Counted from the first letter of the stretch, positions 1 through 8,434 are shown. The stretch is DNA of 64,000 nucleotides from Acidobacteriota bacterium (GCA_014584705.1 JACTMJ010000004.1:62001-126000); one strand, 5' to 3'. Notes: generated from the letters alone by a model not told the origin. Program-made: numbers and translations.

Positions 1-2037
1 CTCGAAGCGAAGGGCTTGTTCACCGTGGAAGACCTGCTCTTCTACATGCCTTTCCGGTATGAAGACCGCTCCAATCTCAAGCCCATCCGCGATCTCGCCC
101 CCGGCGAAATGGCCACCGTCGTCGGGCGTGTGCTCGGAATCCATTCCAAGGCGCTCCGTCGCGGCTCAAAACTGGTTGAGGTATCCTTTGCCGACGGCAG
201 CGGCGGATCGCTGACGGCGAAGTGGTTCCACGGCGGCTGGATTAGCGATGCCTTTCGCCCGGGAATGCTCGTGGCCCTCTACGGCAAGGTGGAGGTGGAA
301 AGCTACTCGCGTTCCCTGGCGATGGTACATCCGGATCACGAGGTGATTGACGAGGACCCCGCGAGCGCCGATTCCGCGCTCCACACCGGGCGTATCGTTC
401 CCGTCTACAGCGCCATCGGTAAGGTGAGCGCGCGCCTTCTGCGCAAGTACGTGCATGCGGTGATGGAACAGCTTCCCCCGCTGCGGGACGCACTGCCAAG
501 AAGCGTTCGCGAACCGCTCAAACTGCCGCTGTTTTGGGATGCGCTGATCGAGAGCCACTTCCCCCCGGCGGGCTCGGATGTGCGTGCGCTCAACCAGTTT
601 CGGAGCGCCGCGCAGTATCGCCTGATCTTCGAAGAGTTCTTCTGGCTCGAATGCGGACTGATCCTGAAGCGAAGACGTGCCCGCCGGGAGCGCGGCATTT
701 CCTTTTCGTTGAATGATCGCGTGCGCGAACAGATCAAGAAGATGCTCCCCTTCCGCCCCACCGGTGCCCAAAAGCGCGTGCTGGGCGAGATCGCCGCCGA
801 CATGAAAGACCCCTCACCGATGCTGCGCATGCTTCAAGGGGACGTAGGTAGCGGCAAGACCCTGGTGGCGGCCGAGGCGGCCATCATCGCGATGGAGAAC
901 CGCTACCAGGTAGCCGTGCTTGCACCCACGGAGATTCTGGCTTCCCAACACTACCTCACCTTTAAGCAGCTTCTGGAGCCGCTCGGCTATGAAGTCCTGC
1001 TGCTCACCGGAAGCGACACCGCGAAAGCCAAGAAGCAGAAGAAGCTGGGGATTGAAACCGGATTCGCCCGTGTGGTGGTGGGTACCCATGCCATTCTTCA
1101 GGAGGATGTCAGCTTTGAGAAACTAGGGCTCGTGATCATTGACGAGCAGCACCGCTTCGGCGTCCTGCAGCGCCTGCAATTGATGCGAAAAGGCGTCACC
1201 CCGGATGTGCTCGTCATGACGGCAACCCCGATCCCGCGCACGCTCGCGCTCACCATGTACGGTGACCTCGAGCTCTCCGTGATCGACGAGATGCCTGCCG
1301 GACGGAAGCCGGTTCTCACCCGAATGGTTCCCGAATCCCACATTGAGCAGGTCTGGAGCTTTGTGCGCGGCGAAGTGGACGCCGGCCATCAGGCGTACGT
1401 CGTCTATCCCATGGTGGAGGAAAGCGAATCCGCCGCCAAGAAGGCCGCTGAACAGATGGCGCTGCACTTGCGGCGGAACGTCTTCCCGGATCTTGAGGTC
1501 GGCCTGTTGCACGGCAAGTTGAAGCCCGCCGAGAAAGAGCAGGCGATGGATCGCTTCAAGCGAGGCCAAACCCGGATTCTTGTTTGCACCACCGTGATCG
1601 AAGTGGGCGTGGATGTGCCCAATGCCACCGTCATGGTGATCGAACACGCGGAGCAGTTCGGTCTCTCGCAATTGCACCAGTTGCGCGGGCGCGTCGGACG
1701 CGGGTCCGAGCAGAGTTATTGCGTCCTGGTGCCGTCCAAATTGAGCCCGGATGCTGAAATGCGACTGCGTACGATGGTGGAAACCAATGACGGTTTTCGG
1801 ATCGCCGAAATGGACCTGCAATTGCGAGGACCCGGTGAAATGTTCGGAACCCGCCAATCCGGCCTCCCGGCCTTCCGCTTTGCGGACCTGGTGCGGGATT
1901 ACGACATCCTCGAACACGCCCGCGGTGAAGCTTCGGCATTCATTGAGAAGTTCGACGGGAAGGCCGAACTGAAGGAAGCGGCGGCCTACATCCGCGAGCA
2001 TTGGCAGCGGCGCTACGGCCTGGTGCTGGTGGCGTAA
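1..2037 (+). CDS. recG: ATP-dependent DNA helicase RecG, 5' end outside window
   Basis: RecG remodels stalled replication forks and branched recombination intermediates in the cytoplasm. The frame is open from base 1, and the first residues (LEAKGLFTVEDLLFYMPFRY) match the wedge-domain entry that normally follows an N-terminal segment, so the gene begins upstream; a TTG at 16 is only an internal codon. Visible in order: OB-fold wedge domain (about first 200 residues), Walker A GDVGSGKT, DEQH box (IIDEQHRFGV), motif III TATPIPRTLALT, helicase C domain with RGRVGRG, and the short RecG C-terminal tail. All helicase motifs are intact. It is followed 40 bp later by rsmD on the same strand, probably cotranscribed. 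Family assignment is very secure. Confidence 0.97.
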   Translation, partial: LEAKGLFTVEDLLFYMPFRYEDRSNLKPIRDLAPGEMATVVGRVLGIHSKALRRGSKLVEVSFADGSGGSLTAKWFHGGWISDAFRPGMLVALYGKVEVESYSRSLAMVHPDHEVIDEDPASADSALHTGRIVPVYSAIGKVSARLLRKYVHAVMEQLPPLRDALPRSVREPLKLPLFWDALIESHFPPAGSDVRALNQFRSAAQYRLIFEEFFWLECGLILKRRRARRERGISFSLNDRVREQIKKMLPFRPTGAQKRVLGEIAADMKDPSPMLRMLQGDVGSGKTLVAAEAAIIAMENRYQVAVLAPTEILASQHYLTFKQLLEPLGYEVLLLTGSDTAKAKKQKKLGIETGFARVVVGTHAILQEDVSFEKLGLVIIDEQHRFGVLQRLQLMRKGVTPDVLVMTATPIPRTLALTMYGDLELSVIDEMPAGRKPVLTRMVPESHIEQVWSFVRGEVDAGHQAYVVYPMVEESESAAKKAAEQMALHLRRNVFPDLEVGLLHGKLKPAEKEQAMDRFKRGQTRILVCTTVIEVGVDVPNATVMVIEHAEQFGLSQLHQLRGRVGRGSEQSYCVLVPSKLSPDAEMRLRTMVETNDGFRIAEMDLQLRGPGEMFGTRQSGLPAFRFADLVRDYDILEHARGEASAFIEKFDGKAELKEAAAYIREHWQRRYGLVLVA

Positions 2038-2077
2038 CAGCAGCCATCCGCGGCGCGCACGGAAACGGAATCGACCT

Positions 2078-2638
2078 ATGCGAATCATTGCCGGTGAGTT
2101 CAAGAGCAGACGCCTCAAGAGCATCCCGGGTCTCGATACGAGGCCCACGCCGGACCGCATGCGCGAATCGCTCTTCAGTATCCTTCAGCCGGAACTGGAA
2201 GGGGCCGTGTTTGCCGATCTCTACGCGGGCACGGGTTCGGTTGGGCTGGAGGCACTCAGCCGGGGCGCCGCAAGTGTGATCTTCGTTGAAAGACATGCCA
2301 AAGCGGCAAAAATTCTCCGCGAGAACGTCGCCAATCTCGGTGTGGAAACCCGGACCCGCTTGTTGACGGAATCCGCCTCGCGCGCGGCCATGAACCTCGA
2401 TGCCCGCATCGTCTTCCTGGACCCGCCCTACGAATTGAACGCCGAATACGATGCCTGCCTCGAAGCTCTCGGTGAATCCCGCGCGGAGCTTGTGCTCGTG
2501 CAGCATGAAAACCGGCGCAAGCTGGCCGCCAGCTACGGCACTCTCGAACGCACCCGTACGCTAAAACAGGGGGACAACGTCGTCTCCTTCTACCGGCGGC
2601 GCGCCCAGGCGGAAGCTCCCACGTCCATGCCCGGATGA
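2078..2638 (+). CDS. rsmD: 16S rRNA (guanine966-N2)-methyltransferase RsmD
   Basis: Methylates N2 of G966 of 16S rRNA using SAM. The 186-residue protein starts with the family signature RIIAGEFKSRRL and RPTPDRMRESLFSIL, has the SAM-binding loop (DLYAGTGSVGLEALSRGA) near residues 48-65, and the catalytic N-methyltransferase motif DPPY (FLDPPYEL) near residue 112. The length is normal for RsmD. The start is the ATG at 2078, directly giving the conserved N-terminus. It lies just downstream of recG and upstream of mnmA, a translation/repair housekeeping block. No oddities seen. Confidence 0.96.
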   Translation: MRIIAGEFKSRRLKSIPGLDTRPTPDRMRESLFSILQPELEGAVFADLYAGTGSVGLEALSRGAASVIFVERHAKAAKILRENVANLGVETRTRLLTESASRAAMNLDARIVFLDPPYELNAEYDACLEALGESRAELVLVQHENRRKLAASYGTLERTRTLKQGDNVVSFYRRRAQAEAPTSMPG

Positions 2639-2699
2639 GGCAATCGGCGGGAGGCATCAGCGCAAGTCTCGGCTTGGAACTGGTTTACCCTGAAAGAAG

Positions 2700-3851
2700 G
2701 TGAACTCCGCGCTCCCATTACCGAATTCGCTCCCGGAGAAGCCGCTCATCGCCGTCGCAATGAGTGGCGGCGTGGATAGTTCTGTCGTCGCTGCGCTCCT
2801 GCATTCCCGCGGTGAGCGACTGGTGGGCATGACGATGCAGCTCTGGAATCAACGTCGCCTCCCCGAGGTGGCCACCGAAGGCGCAACCGGCCGCTGCTGC
2901 TCGCTCGACGACGTATATGACGCTCGCTATGTCGCCAACAAGATCGGCATTCCGTATTACGTCGTCAACTTTGAGGACCAGTTTGAGGAGAGTGTCGTCA
3001 AGCCGTTTGTGCAGGACTACCTCGAAGGGCGCACACCCATCCCGTGCACGCTCTGCAATAACTTCATCAAGTTCGACCAGTTCCTCGATATGGCAGCCTC
3101 CGTCGGATCGGAATGCGTCGCCACCGGGCACTACGCCCGCATCGATCAGGACCCGCTTACGGGCCGCTGGCGTCTCAAGCGCGCCGTTGATGACACCAAG
3201 GATCAGACCTATTTTTTGTTCGGTCTCACGCAGCAGCAACTCGCGCATACCCTCTTCCCATTGGGCGGCATGCGCAAGACCGAGGTGCGGGAACTGGCGC
3301 GCTCCCTCGATGTGCCCATCGCCGACAAGCCCGACAGCCAGGAAATCTGCTTCGTTCCCAATGGGGATTACGCCGGGTTCATCGATGCCTATTTTCGTGA
3401 GCAGGGCATCGAGCCGGGCCGCGCGCGGGGTGAAATCCGGGACGAGCGGGGAAAGCTGCTCGGCGAGCATAAGGGCGTACATCATTACACCATCGGCCAG
3501 CGCAAGGGAATCGGAATCGCCGCCCGCGAGCCTCTCTACGTGATTTCCACCCAGCCCGATACGCAGACCGTGGTGGTCGGGAACGGCGAAGGATTGATGC
3601 GCCGGCGGATGCGCGTGAAAGACATGAATTGGATCTCAATCGAAGAGCCGTCGGAACCGATTCGCGCCATGGTTCGCATCCGAAACCGGCACATTCCCGC
3701 CGCGGCAATCGTCTATCCCGCTGCGAATGGATCGGTCGAAGTCGAATTCGATTCACCTCAGCGGGCAATCACGCCGGGGCAGGGAGCTGTCTTCTACCAG
3801 GACGACCTCGTCTTGGCCGGTGGTTGGATACTCGAATCGGTAGAACAGTAA
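2700..3851 (+). CDS. mnmA: tRNA-specific 2-thiouridylase MnmA
   Basis: Adds sulfur to U34 of tRNA Lys, Glu and Gln in an ATP-dependent reaction. The PP-loop SGGVDSS is at residues 22-28; the two catalytic cysteines are in IPCTLCNNFIKF and SQEICFVP; the C-terminal beta-barrel follows. Length 383 is normal. Start choice: the only in-frame start between the stop at 2691 and the PP-loop is GTG at 2700. The next ATG (2760) is the Met of the PP-loop strand itself and would destroy the fold. The purine-rich AAAGAAGG directly abuts the GTG, so the ribosome-binding site is unusually close. Two extra cysteines (GRCCSLDD) sit after the first domain strand, as in many non-enteric MnmA proteins. Confidence 0.96.
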   Translation: MNSALPLPNSLPEKPLIAVAMSGGVDSSVVAALLHSRGERLVGMTMQLWNQRRLPEVATEGATGRCCSLDDVYDARYVANKIGIPYYVVNFEDQFEESVVKPFVQDYLEGRTPIPCTLCNNFIKFDQFLDMAASVGSECVATGHYARIDQDPLTGRWRLKRAVDDTKDQTYFLFGLTQQQLAHTLFPLGGMRKTEVRELARSLDVPIADKPDSQEICFVPNGDYAGFIDAYFREQGIEPGRARGEIRDERGKLLGEHKGVHHYTIGQRKGIGIAAREPLYVISTQPDTQTVVVGNGEGLMRRRMRVKDMNWISIEEPSEPIRAMVRIRNRHIPAAAIVYPAANGSVEVEFDSPQRAITPGQGAVFYQDDLVLAGGWILESVEQ

Positions 3852-3908
3852 CGCCTTTAGTTCGATTCGAATACAGCTTATAGTTCAGTATTTACTTTAA
3901 GAAGGGAA

Positions 3909-4820
3909 GTGGAGCGCTTGCGAAAGCAGACTGGCTTAGGCGCTTGGTTGTCCTACGCACTCGTGCGTGGCATCTTCTGGCTACTTGGCAGCCTCCCCGA
4001 CGCTCTCGGCCTTCTCCTTGCCGAATCCCTGTTCCGGGTGCTGGATCTGCTCGTGCCCCGCTTGCGCCGGGTTGCGTTGCGAAATATCGAGCTGGCCGAA
4101 CCTAACCTGGATCCGCGATCGCGCGAAAGAAGGGTCACCGAAGTCTACCGATCGCTCGCTCGCCTGGTCTGGATCATCGCCAGACTCTCACGTATTGGTT
4201 TTGTTTCTGTCTCTAACTATTTGCGCATAGAGAACTTGGAGATCGTACAAAAGGCGTTAAAGAAACAGCGAGGCCTGCTCTTTGCCACAGGCCACCTGGG
4301 CGCATGGGAGCTGAGTGCGCTCGCTTTCGGCCATCTCGTGCAGCCCATGGATGTTGTCGCCCGCCCTCTCGATAACGCCTACCTTGACCGCTGGATTACC
4401 TCGCTGCGGGAACAGACCGGCAACCGCATCCTCCAGAAATCCGGGACCTTGCGAGAGATCATGCGCGCCCTCGCGGAGAACCGGGCGGTCGGCCTTCTGC
4501 TGGATCACAACGTCATCTCGCATGATCTGTGCTTCGTGGATTTCTTCGGAATCCAGACCTCGGCCAGCACCGTCTTCGCCAAGATTGCCGCCCGCAGCGG
4601 AGCGCCCGTTGTGCCTGGCTTTGCCTTCTGGTCCGCTGCGGAGAAGCGCTTTGTCCTTCAATTTGAAGAACCGATCCCGATCTCCGGTGACGCACAGGCG
4701 GATACCCAGGCAATTCATACAGCCATCGAACGCGTCATCCGGCGTCACCCGGAGCAGTGGCTTTGGATCCATCGGCGCTTCAAGACGCGCCCGCCGGGAG
4801 AAGCATCGCTCTATGATTGA
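3909..4820 (+). CDS. LpxL/HtrB-family lysophospholipid acyltransferase
   Basis: Probably transfers an acyl chain to lipid A precursor or a related lipid at the inner membrane. The 303-residue protein has an N-terminal hydrophobic anchor (about residues 15-50) and the family catalytic H-x4-E motif in GHLGAWELSAL near residue 130, followed by the substrate/stabilising segments typical of the Lip_A_acyltrans fold (VGLLLDHN; GAPVVPGFAFW). The start is uncertain: GTG 3909 is only 1 bp from GAAGGGA, whereas TTG 3918 has a better 10-bp spacing from the same Shine-Dalgarno sequence. The upstream 57 bp is locally AT-rich with a TATAGT hexamer near 3881, so it may have its own promoter. The exact acyl acceptor cannot be told from sequence. 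Confidence 0.87.
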   Translation: MERLRKQTGLGAWLSYALVRGIFWLLGSLPDALGLLLAESLFRVLDLLVPRLRRVALRNIELAEPNLDPRSRERRVTEVYRSLARLVWIIARLSRIGFVSVSNYLRIENLEIVQKALKKQRGLLFATGHLGAWELSALAFGHLVQPMDVVARPLDNAYLDRWITSLREQTGNRILQKSGTLREIMRALAENRAVGLLLDHNVISHDLCFVDFFGIQTSASTVFAKIAARSGAPVVPGFAFWSAAEKRFVLQFEEPIPISGDAQADTQAIHTAIERVIRRHPEQWLWIHRRFKTRPPGEASLYD

Positions 4821-4860
4821 GACTTGCGAACAGCATCGCAACAGGGAAGGATCAGCCAGC

Positions 4861-5481
4861 ATGAACAAGCCGCAAGCCGTCCTTTTTGATTTTGATGGCG
4901 TACTCGTTGACAGCGAACCAATCCACCATGAAGCGTGGTCGGAGGCGCTGGCACCGCTGGGTATCCGCTTGAGCACGGAGTTCTACCTGGAGCGGTTCGT
5001 CGGAATCGAGGACCGGGGCGCCATCGAGTTCCTGGCCTCCACCCAGACGGTCCACTCGTTCGAAGAGCTCTGGGCCACCTTTCCGAGAAAGCAGGAAATC
5101 TTCCTGCAGCGGATGCTCGCGGAACCGCTGGTTCCGGAGTCCAGTGCGAAACTGTTGGAACAACTCAAAGCGGAAGGGTTTGGCATAGCCGTCGTGAGTT
5201 CCAGTTCCGGTTGCGAAGTGTGGCCGGTGCTCGAACGAAATGGCCTCCGCCACCTCTTTGACGTCGGCATCTTCGCCGAGGACGTCAAGCAGAAGAAGCC
5301 GCACCCGGAACCATACCAAAAGGCGCTGGAGGCGATCAGAGTTCCGCGAGCGCTGGTCGTCGAAGATTCCAAGGCCGGCATCGCCGCAGCCAAAGCCGCC
5401 GGTTGCGAAGTGATCGAAGTCACCGACGTAGCCCAAATGGCAACCCAGGTCCGCCAGCGCCTCGGCCTCACCACACCCTAA
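4861..5481 (+). CDS. HAD-family phosphatase, beta-phosphoglucomutase-like
   Basis: A haloacid dehalogenase superfamily phosphohydrolase or phosphomutase of subfamily IA with an alpha-helical cap. The start ATG follows a good AGGGAAGGA site. Motif I is FDFDGVLVDSEP (nucleophile and acid/base Asp, residues about 9-20), motif II VVSSSSG, motif III lysine in KQKKPHPEPY, and motif IV VEDSKAGIAAAKAAG. Length 206 is typical. It follows the acyltransferase by 40 bp on the same strand. Substrate could be a sugar phosphate or phosphoglycolate; motif I alone does not decide. The next gene is convergent and belongs to a toxin-antitoxin remnant. Confidence 0.9.
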   Translation: MNKPQAVLFDFDGVLVDSEPIHHEAWSEALAPLGIRLSTEFYLERFVGIEDRGAIEFLASTQTVHSFEELWATFPRKQEIFLQRMLAEPLVPESSAKLLEQLKAEGFGIAVVSSSSGCEVWPVLERNGLRHLFDVGIFAEDVKQKKPHPEPYQKALEAIRVPRALVVEDSKAGIAAAKAAGCEVIEVTDVAQMATQVRQRLGLTTP

Positions 5482-5787
5482 GTCCACCTCCTCAAATCCT
5501 CCACGGCGTCACGCGGCGGGGAAGGAGCCTCCGGGAGCCAGCGAGGCCGTTCCAGGCTTTCGCTCGCTTTCCCGATATCGGAGTTGACATAATATGTGTT
5601 ATCGGCGCTTTTGGACTGGCTCAGCGCCAGCGGGTGGGAATTGGATCGGGCTTCCTTGGGGCGGGTTCTTATCCGCGCTCACACGGACCGGCTTCGCTGG
5701 GGCAACTTGAATCGACACGGACACGCAGCGGGTGCGGACGTTGGATCCGGACCAGCACGCGGTGACGGTGCCGATCGTGGAGACGGG
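5482..5787. other. Gap of about 300 bp between HAD gene and higA
   Basis: No complete gene found. It contains the dif-like sequence described separately. A short open frame from about 5712 to the TAA at 5789-5791 would encode a C-terminus reading RVRTLDPDQHAVTVPIVETG, which looks protein-like and could be a decayed gene tail, but it has no start and no recognised family. Its stop interlocks with the convergent higA stop. I infer an old insertion or deletion scar here; no insertion-sequence ends were seen. Confidence 0.4.
5582..5609 (-). other. dif-like XerC/XerD recombination site candidate
   Basis: Read on the minus strand, the 28 bp divide into an 11-bp arm AGCGCCGATAA, a 6-bp centre CACATA and an 11-bp arm TTATGTCAACT. 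The right arm differs at one position from the Firmicutes XerD arm TTATGTAAACT and at two from the E. coli arm TTATGTTAAAT; the left arm keeps the ATAA core. The geometry 11-6-11 is that of chromosomal dif and plasmid pdif sites. It is in a non-coding stretch beside a toxin-antitoxin remnant. It could be the chromosomal dif, a mobile-module site, or coincidence. The comparison sites are quoted from memory. Confidence 0.45.
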
Positions 5788-6084
5788 CTAAGCGGACAGG
5801 CGCACATCGCGCTCGATCTGCTGCCCGACTTCGCGGCTTGTGACTTCGAGGTCGTAATCGGATTGCAGGTTCATCCACATCTGGGCGCTGGTGCCGAAGA
5901 AACGGGCCAGACGCAGCGCGGTATCGGCGGTGATGGCACGCTTACCGTTGACGATAGCGCTGACGCGGTTCATCGGAACGCGCAGTTCCCGCGCCAGTTG
6001 GTTCATGCTGAGGCCGCGCTCTTCGAGCTCGTCACGAAGCATCTCGCCTGGGTGAATCGGGGGAAGCAGTTGGGCTTTGGGCAT
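5788..6084 (-). CDS. higA: HigA-type antitoxin, XRE/HTH family
   Basis: A 98-residue DNA-binding antitoxin of the HigA type. It opens with PPIHPGEMLRDELEERGLSM, the diagnostic HigA start, followed by an XRE helix-turn-helix (MNQLARELRVPMNRVSAIVNGKRAITADTALRLARFFG) and the family C-terminus with MWMNLQSDYDLE. The start is the ATG at 6084; longer readings of this frame have no family similarity. In intact systems HigA neutralises the RelE-like mRNA interferase HigB encoded just upstream. Here only a C-terminal higB fragment remains, 73 bp upstream, so this is an orphan antitoxin. It may still autoregulate through the GGATATGC repeats before its start. Confidence 0.9.
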   Translation of the reverse strand: MPKAQLLPPIHPGEMLRDELEERGLSMNQLARELRVPMNRVSAIVNGKRAITADTALRLARFFGTSAQMWMNLQSDYDLEVTSREVGQQIERDVRLSA

Positions 6085-6120
6085 ATCCTCACTCCAATCG
6101 CATATCCATATTGCATATCC
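6081..6120 (-). promoter_or_regulatory. Three GGATATGC direct repeats upstream of higA (possible operator)
   Basis: On the minus strand the octamer GGATATGC occurs three times, at 6113-6120, 6100-6107 and 6081-6088; the last copy covers the higA start codon. Antitoxins of this family usually repress their own operon through repeats at the promoter, so an operator role is a reasonable inference. Spacing between copies is 13 and 19 bp, not a perfect helical period. Confidence 0.4.
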
Positions 6121-6157
6121 GCATCGCGGGCCACGCGGCAAGGGATCGGTGGCGGCG

Positions 6158-6292
6158 CTAATGATAGTCCACAATCTCCACATCCCACGCATGGCCGTCC
6201 CGCCAACAGAAGCAGATGCGCCATTGATCGTTGATGCGGATACTATGCTGGCCCTTGCGGGCGGAACGCTCAATCGCATCGCAAGTCGAGTT
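6158..6292 (-). pseudogene. higB: C-terminal remnant of HigB toxin
   Basis: Minus-strand translation gives a fragment containing GQHSIRINDQWRICFCWRDG followed by HAWDVEIVDYH and a stop. This is the C-terminal half of the HigB/RelE-type toxin, with the typical SIRINDQWRICF strand and VEIVDYH end. There is no start codon in the frame: the first codon comes directly after the TAG that ends the M48 peptidase gene, and the two frames are the same. Roughly the first 50-60 residues of a normal HigB are missing. I infer that a deletion joined the toxin tail to the 3' end of the protease gene. Only readthrough of the TAG could express it, as a protease-HigB tail fusion. Confidence 0.82.
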
Positions 6293-7687
6293 CTACTTCA
6301 TCCGCGTGCTGTTCAGCATGTTCTTGAACGTCGGTTCAAACCTCGCAAAATCCCGCTCCGGAGCGACAAAAATCAGCGAAACCGTGTCAGTCGCACTGCG
6401 CTCGATCACCGCCAGCACCACCGTCTCTCGCTGTCCTTGAAACGCCGACGGCCCGTTCATGACATAGAGCATGGTCCGCTTGCCACCCACCATCACCCGG
6501 CGAGGTTCTTCCGTCACCTGAATACCGGGATTGTTCTTCACCACGCCTTGAGCAATCACAGATGCCACTTCCTCAATACGTTGCGAAGAATTATTCGAGT
6601 TTTCCGTGATGATTGTCCCGTAACCGATTGCAGAGCCGCCATTTCCTGTATCCACCACGCCGTACTTCGGTAGAATGCTAACGCTTCCCTGCTCTCCTTG
6701 CGAGACCTGCCAGTTCTCGGGATAGCTCAAGGTATACATCGTGGATTGGTAACCCTTGGCTCGGCTCGAAGGCGGTTCCAGTTCGGAAACCGGAGGAATT
6801 TGCGCCGTGCTCGCCTGCCCCGCGGCACCCTGCTGTGGCTGTTTCGGCGGTGGCGGCAATTTGGCGGCCAGCGCCTTCATCCGGGCAAACTGCCCGGTAT
6901 CGCGCGTATAGCTCCGCTTATCAAAGCTCAAGATCTCCTTCTGCACATTCTTCACGCGATTCCCCGGATTCGGGTGGCTGGAGAACCAGGCAGCGACTCC
7001 CTTCTGGTTGCCGGTGATTGCCTCCAGCTTCTCGAAGAAATTGGCCATTTCCATGGGGTTGTAGCCCGCCCGGTGCATTAGGAAAGCGCCCAGTTGGTCC
7101 GCCTGCGATTCCGCCCCGCGCGAATACTTGAGCAGAACGCTGTTCAGGCCGAGTCCGATTCCCAGCTGCCCGAGCTGTCCGAGAAGCGAATTGTCTCCCA
7201 GCATCGCACCGCCGATCATGGCGGGAAGCGAGAACAGATTCGCTTTGGATGCCTGATTGGTGCCATGCCGCAGCGCCACGTGGCTGATTTCATGTGCGAG
7301 CACGCCCACCACCTGCGCTTCGTCATCCGCGTGCTTCAACAGGCCCGTATTCATGTAAACCGGGCCGCCGGGCAAGGCGAAGGCGTTGATATTGTCGTCG
7401 TTTACCCATTTGAACTGGAAGGGATAACCGCCCGCTTCCGGTTGGGAGATAAGCGGCTCAGCCAGTTTTTTGAGCCAGGCCTCCATCTCCGCGTTATGCA
7501 CAATGGGCATTTCGCGGTCCACTTGTGCCGCCGCTTCCTGTCCCAGCTTGATGTCTTGATCTTTGCTGAAGAAGTTGAAGCCCGGCTTCGGTAGCTTCGG
7601 CTGCGCGAGCATTACCGCTGGTTGCAACGCCAGCACCGCACCCAATAGCAACGTAGCCGTCAAGTTTACCCAGGACTTCGGCTGCAT
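6293..7687 (-). CDS. Exported M48 family zinc metallopeptidase (BepA/LoiP-like)
   Basis: A periplasmic zinc protease related to outer-membrane quality-control proteases. The chosen ATG at 7687 has a strong GGGGGAG site and gives a Sec signal peptide (TATLLLGAVLALQPAVMLAQ). The zinc motif HEISH is at residues 132-136 in GVLAHEISHVALRHG, with the downstream glutamate region SRGAESQADQLGAFLM. The C-terminal 150 residues after a proline-rich linker (PPPPKQPQQ) form an extra domain not needed for catalysis, resembling a stress-protein-like extension. Length 464. The TAG stop is immediately followed, in frame, by the higB remnant. The 234 bp upstream of its start contain no gene, only a short direct repeat CGCGCGTAT near 7727-7747. 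Confidence 0.9.
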   Translation of the reverse strand: MQPKSWVNLTATLLLGAVLALQPAVMLAQPKLPKPGFNFFSKDQDIKLGQEAAAQVDREMPIVHNAEMEAWLKKLAEPLISQPEAGGYPFQFKWVNDDNINAFALPGGPVYMNTGLLKHADDEAQVVGVLAHEISHVALRHGTNQASKANLFSLPAMIGGAMLGDNSLLGQLGQLGIGLGLNSVLLKYSRGAESQADQLGAFLMHRAGYNPMEMANFFEKLEAITGNQKGVAAWFSSHPNPGNRVKNVQKEILSFDKRSYTRDTGQFARMKALAAKLPPPPKQPQQGAAGQASTAQIPPVSELEPPSSRAKGYQSTMYTLSYPENWQVSQGEQGSVSILPKYGVVDTGNGGSAIGYGTIITENSNNSSQRIEEVASVIAQGVVKNNPGIQVTEEPRRVMVGGKRTMLYVMNGPSAFQGQRETVVLAVIERSATDTVSLIFVAPERDFARFEPTFKNMLNSTRMK

Positions 7688-7921
7688 CTCGGTATCTCCC
7701 CCTTCAAAATGTGACCGATCTCGGTACGCGCGTATTCTCGCGCGTATCCTATCAAATGCGTCTCGAGCAACTCCGGTTGCGAATCGTGGATCCGAAGGAA
7801 TCGTTCCATTCGCGGATCGCCACAGCGCTCGCCCGCATTCAACCTTACTATAGGTCGCCTCTGCGTTACTATCTGTTTTCCGTGATGCGGCCAATTCCCT
7901 TCCGGCCGCCACCGGCCCCAA

Positions 7922-8326
7922 TCAAGCAGCCGTCTTCAGCCACTCCTCCGCTAGCTCCGTCGGATCCCCCGACAAATCCAGCGGAATCCGCCGCACCTCT
8001 TCTCCGTTCTCCAGAAACACGGCCACATTCCCCTCCGCCGTCGGCTGCAACTCGAGGCGCTTCGATTTCGCATCCAAGCGCAGCGTATCGCCGATCCACG
8101 TGAACTGGACGAACACCCGCAGGCGATGGCCCACTGTCCGGCAGGCCGTGAGCAGCCCTTCAACAAACGTGCTCGATCGCAGCGCGGCCGCGTGCGGGGC
8201 CGATTTGAGTGCCGCCTGCCTCACCATTTCCCTGGCGGCGAGTTCCTGCGCACGCTCTTCGCCTCGCCGCTCTTCGCCGGATTCAAGCGCTTCCAGGCTG
8301 TTCTCCAGATTGTCCAAAAAGCCCAT
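7922..8326 (-). CDS. Conserved hypothetical protein, 134 residues
   Basis: No family recognised. The protein begins MGFLDNLENSLEALE and has a charged, helix-forming first 45 residues rich in Glu and Arg. A beta-rich section follows (LRVFVQFTWIGDTLRLDAKSKRL; ELQPTAEGNVAVFLENGEEV), ending in an acidic helix (DLSGDPTELAEEWL). No signal peptide, membrane segment or cysteine pair suggests a metal site. It is soluble and probably cytoplasmic. It is divergent from the alkyltransferase-like gene with about 108 bp between the starts. Codon use matches the neighbours, supporting a real gene. Confidence 0.7.
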   Translation of the reverse strand: MGFLDNLENSLEALESGEERRGEERAQELAAREMVRQAALKSAPHAAALRSSTFVEGLLTACRTVGHRLRVFVQFTWIGDTLRLDAKSKRLELQPTAEGNVAVFLENGEEVRRIPLDLSGDPTELAEEWLKTAA

Positions 8327-8434
8327 AATTGTAGGATAGCGAAGGCGGGTGGCCGGCCGGCTCGTTCCCTCCCGACAAGAGCAGTCCGGATCCGACCCGT
8401 CAATTCACACACCCGTTTCGCTGGGAAACCACCA

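Noticed and set aside
1123..2160. Long open frame on the minus strand inside recG and rsmD
   Set aside because: Lies opposite well-supported genes; residues show no domain pattern. Typical GC-rich antisense shadow.
5583..5600. TTGACATAAT as a promoter
   Set aside because: No suitable -10 and no downstream gene on that strand; the dif-like reading fits better.
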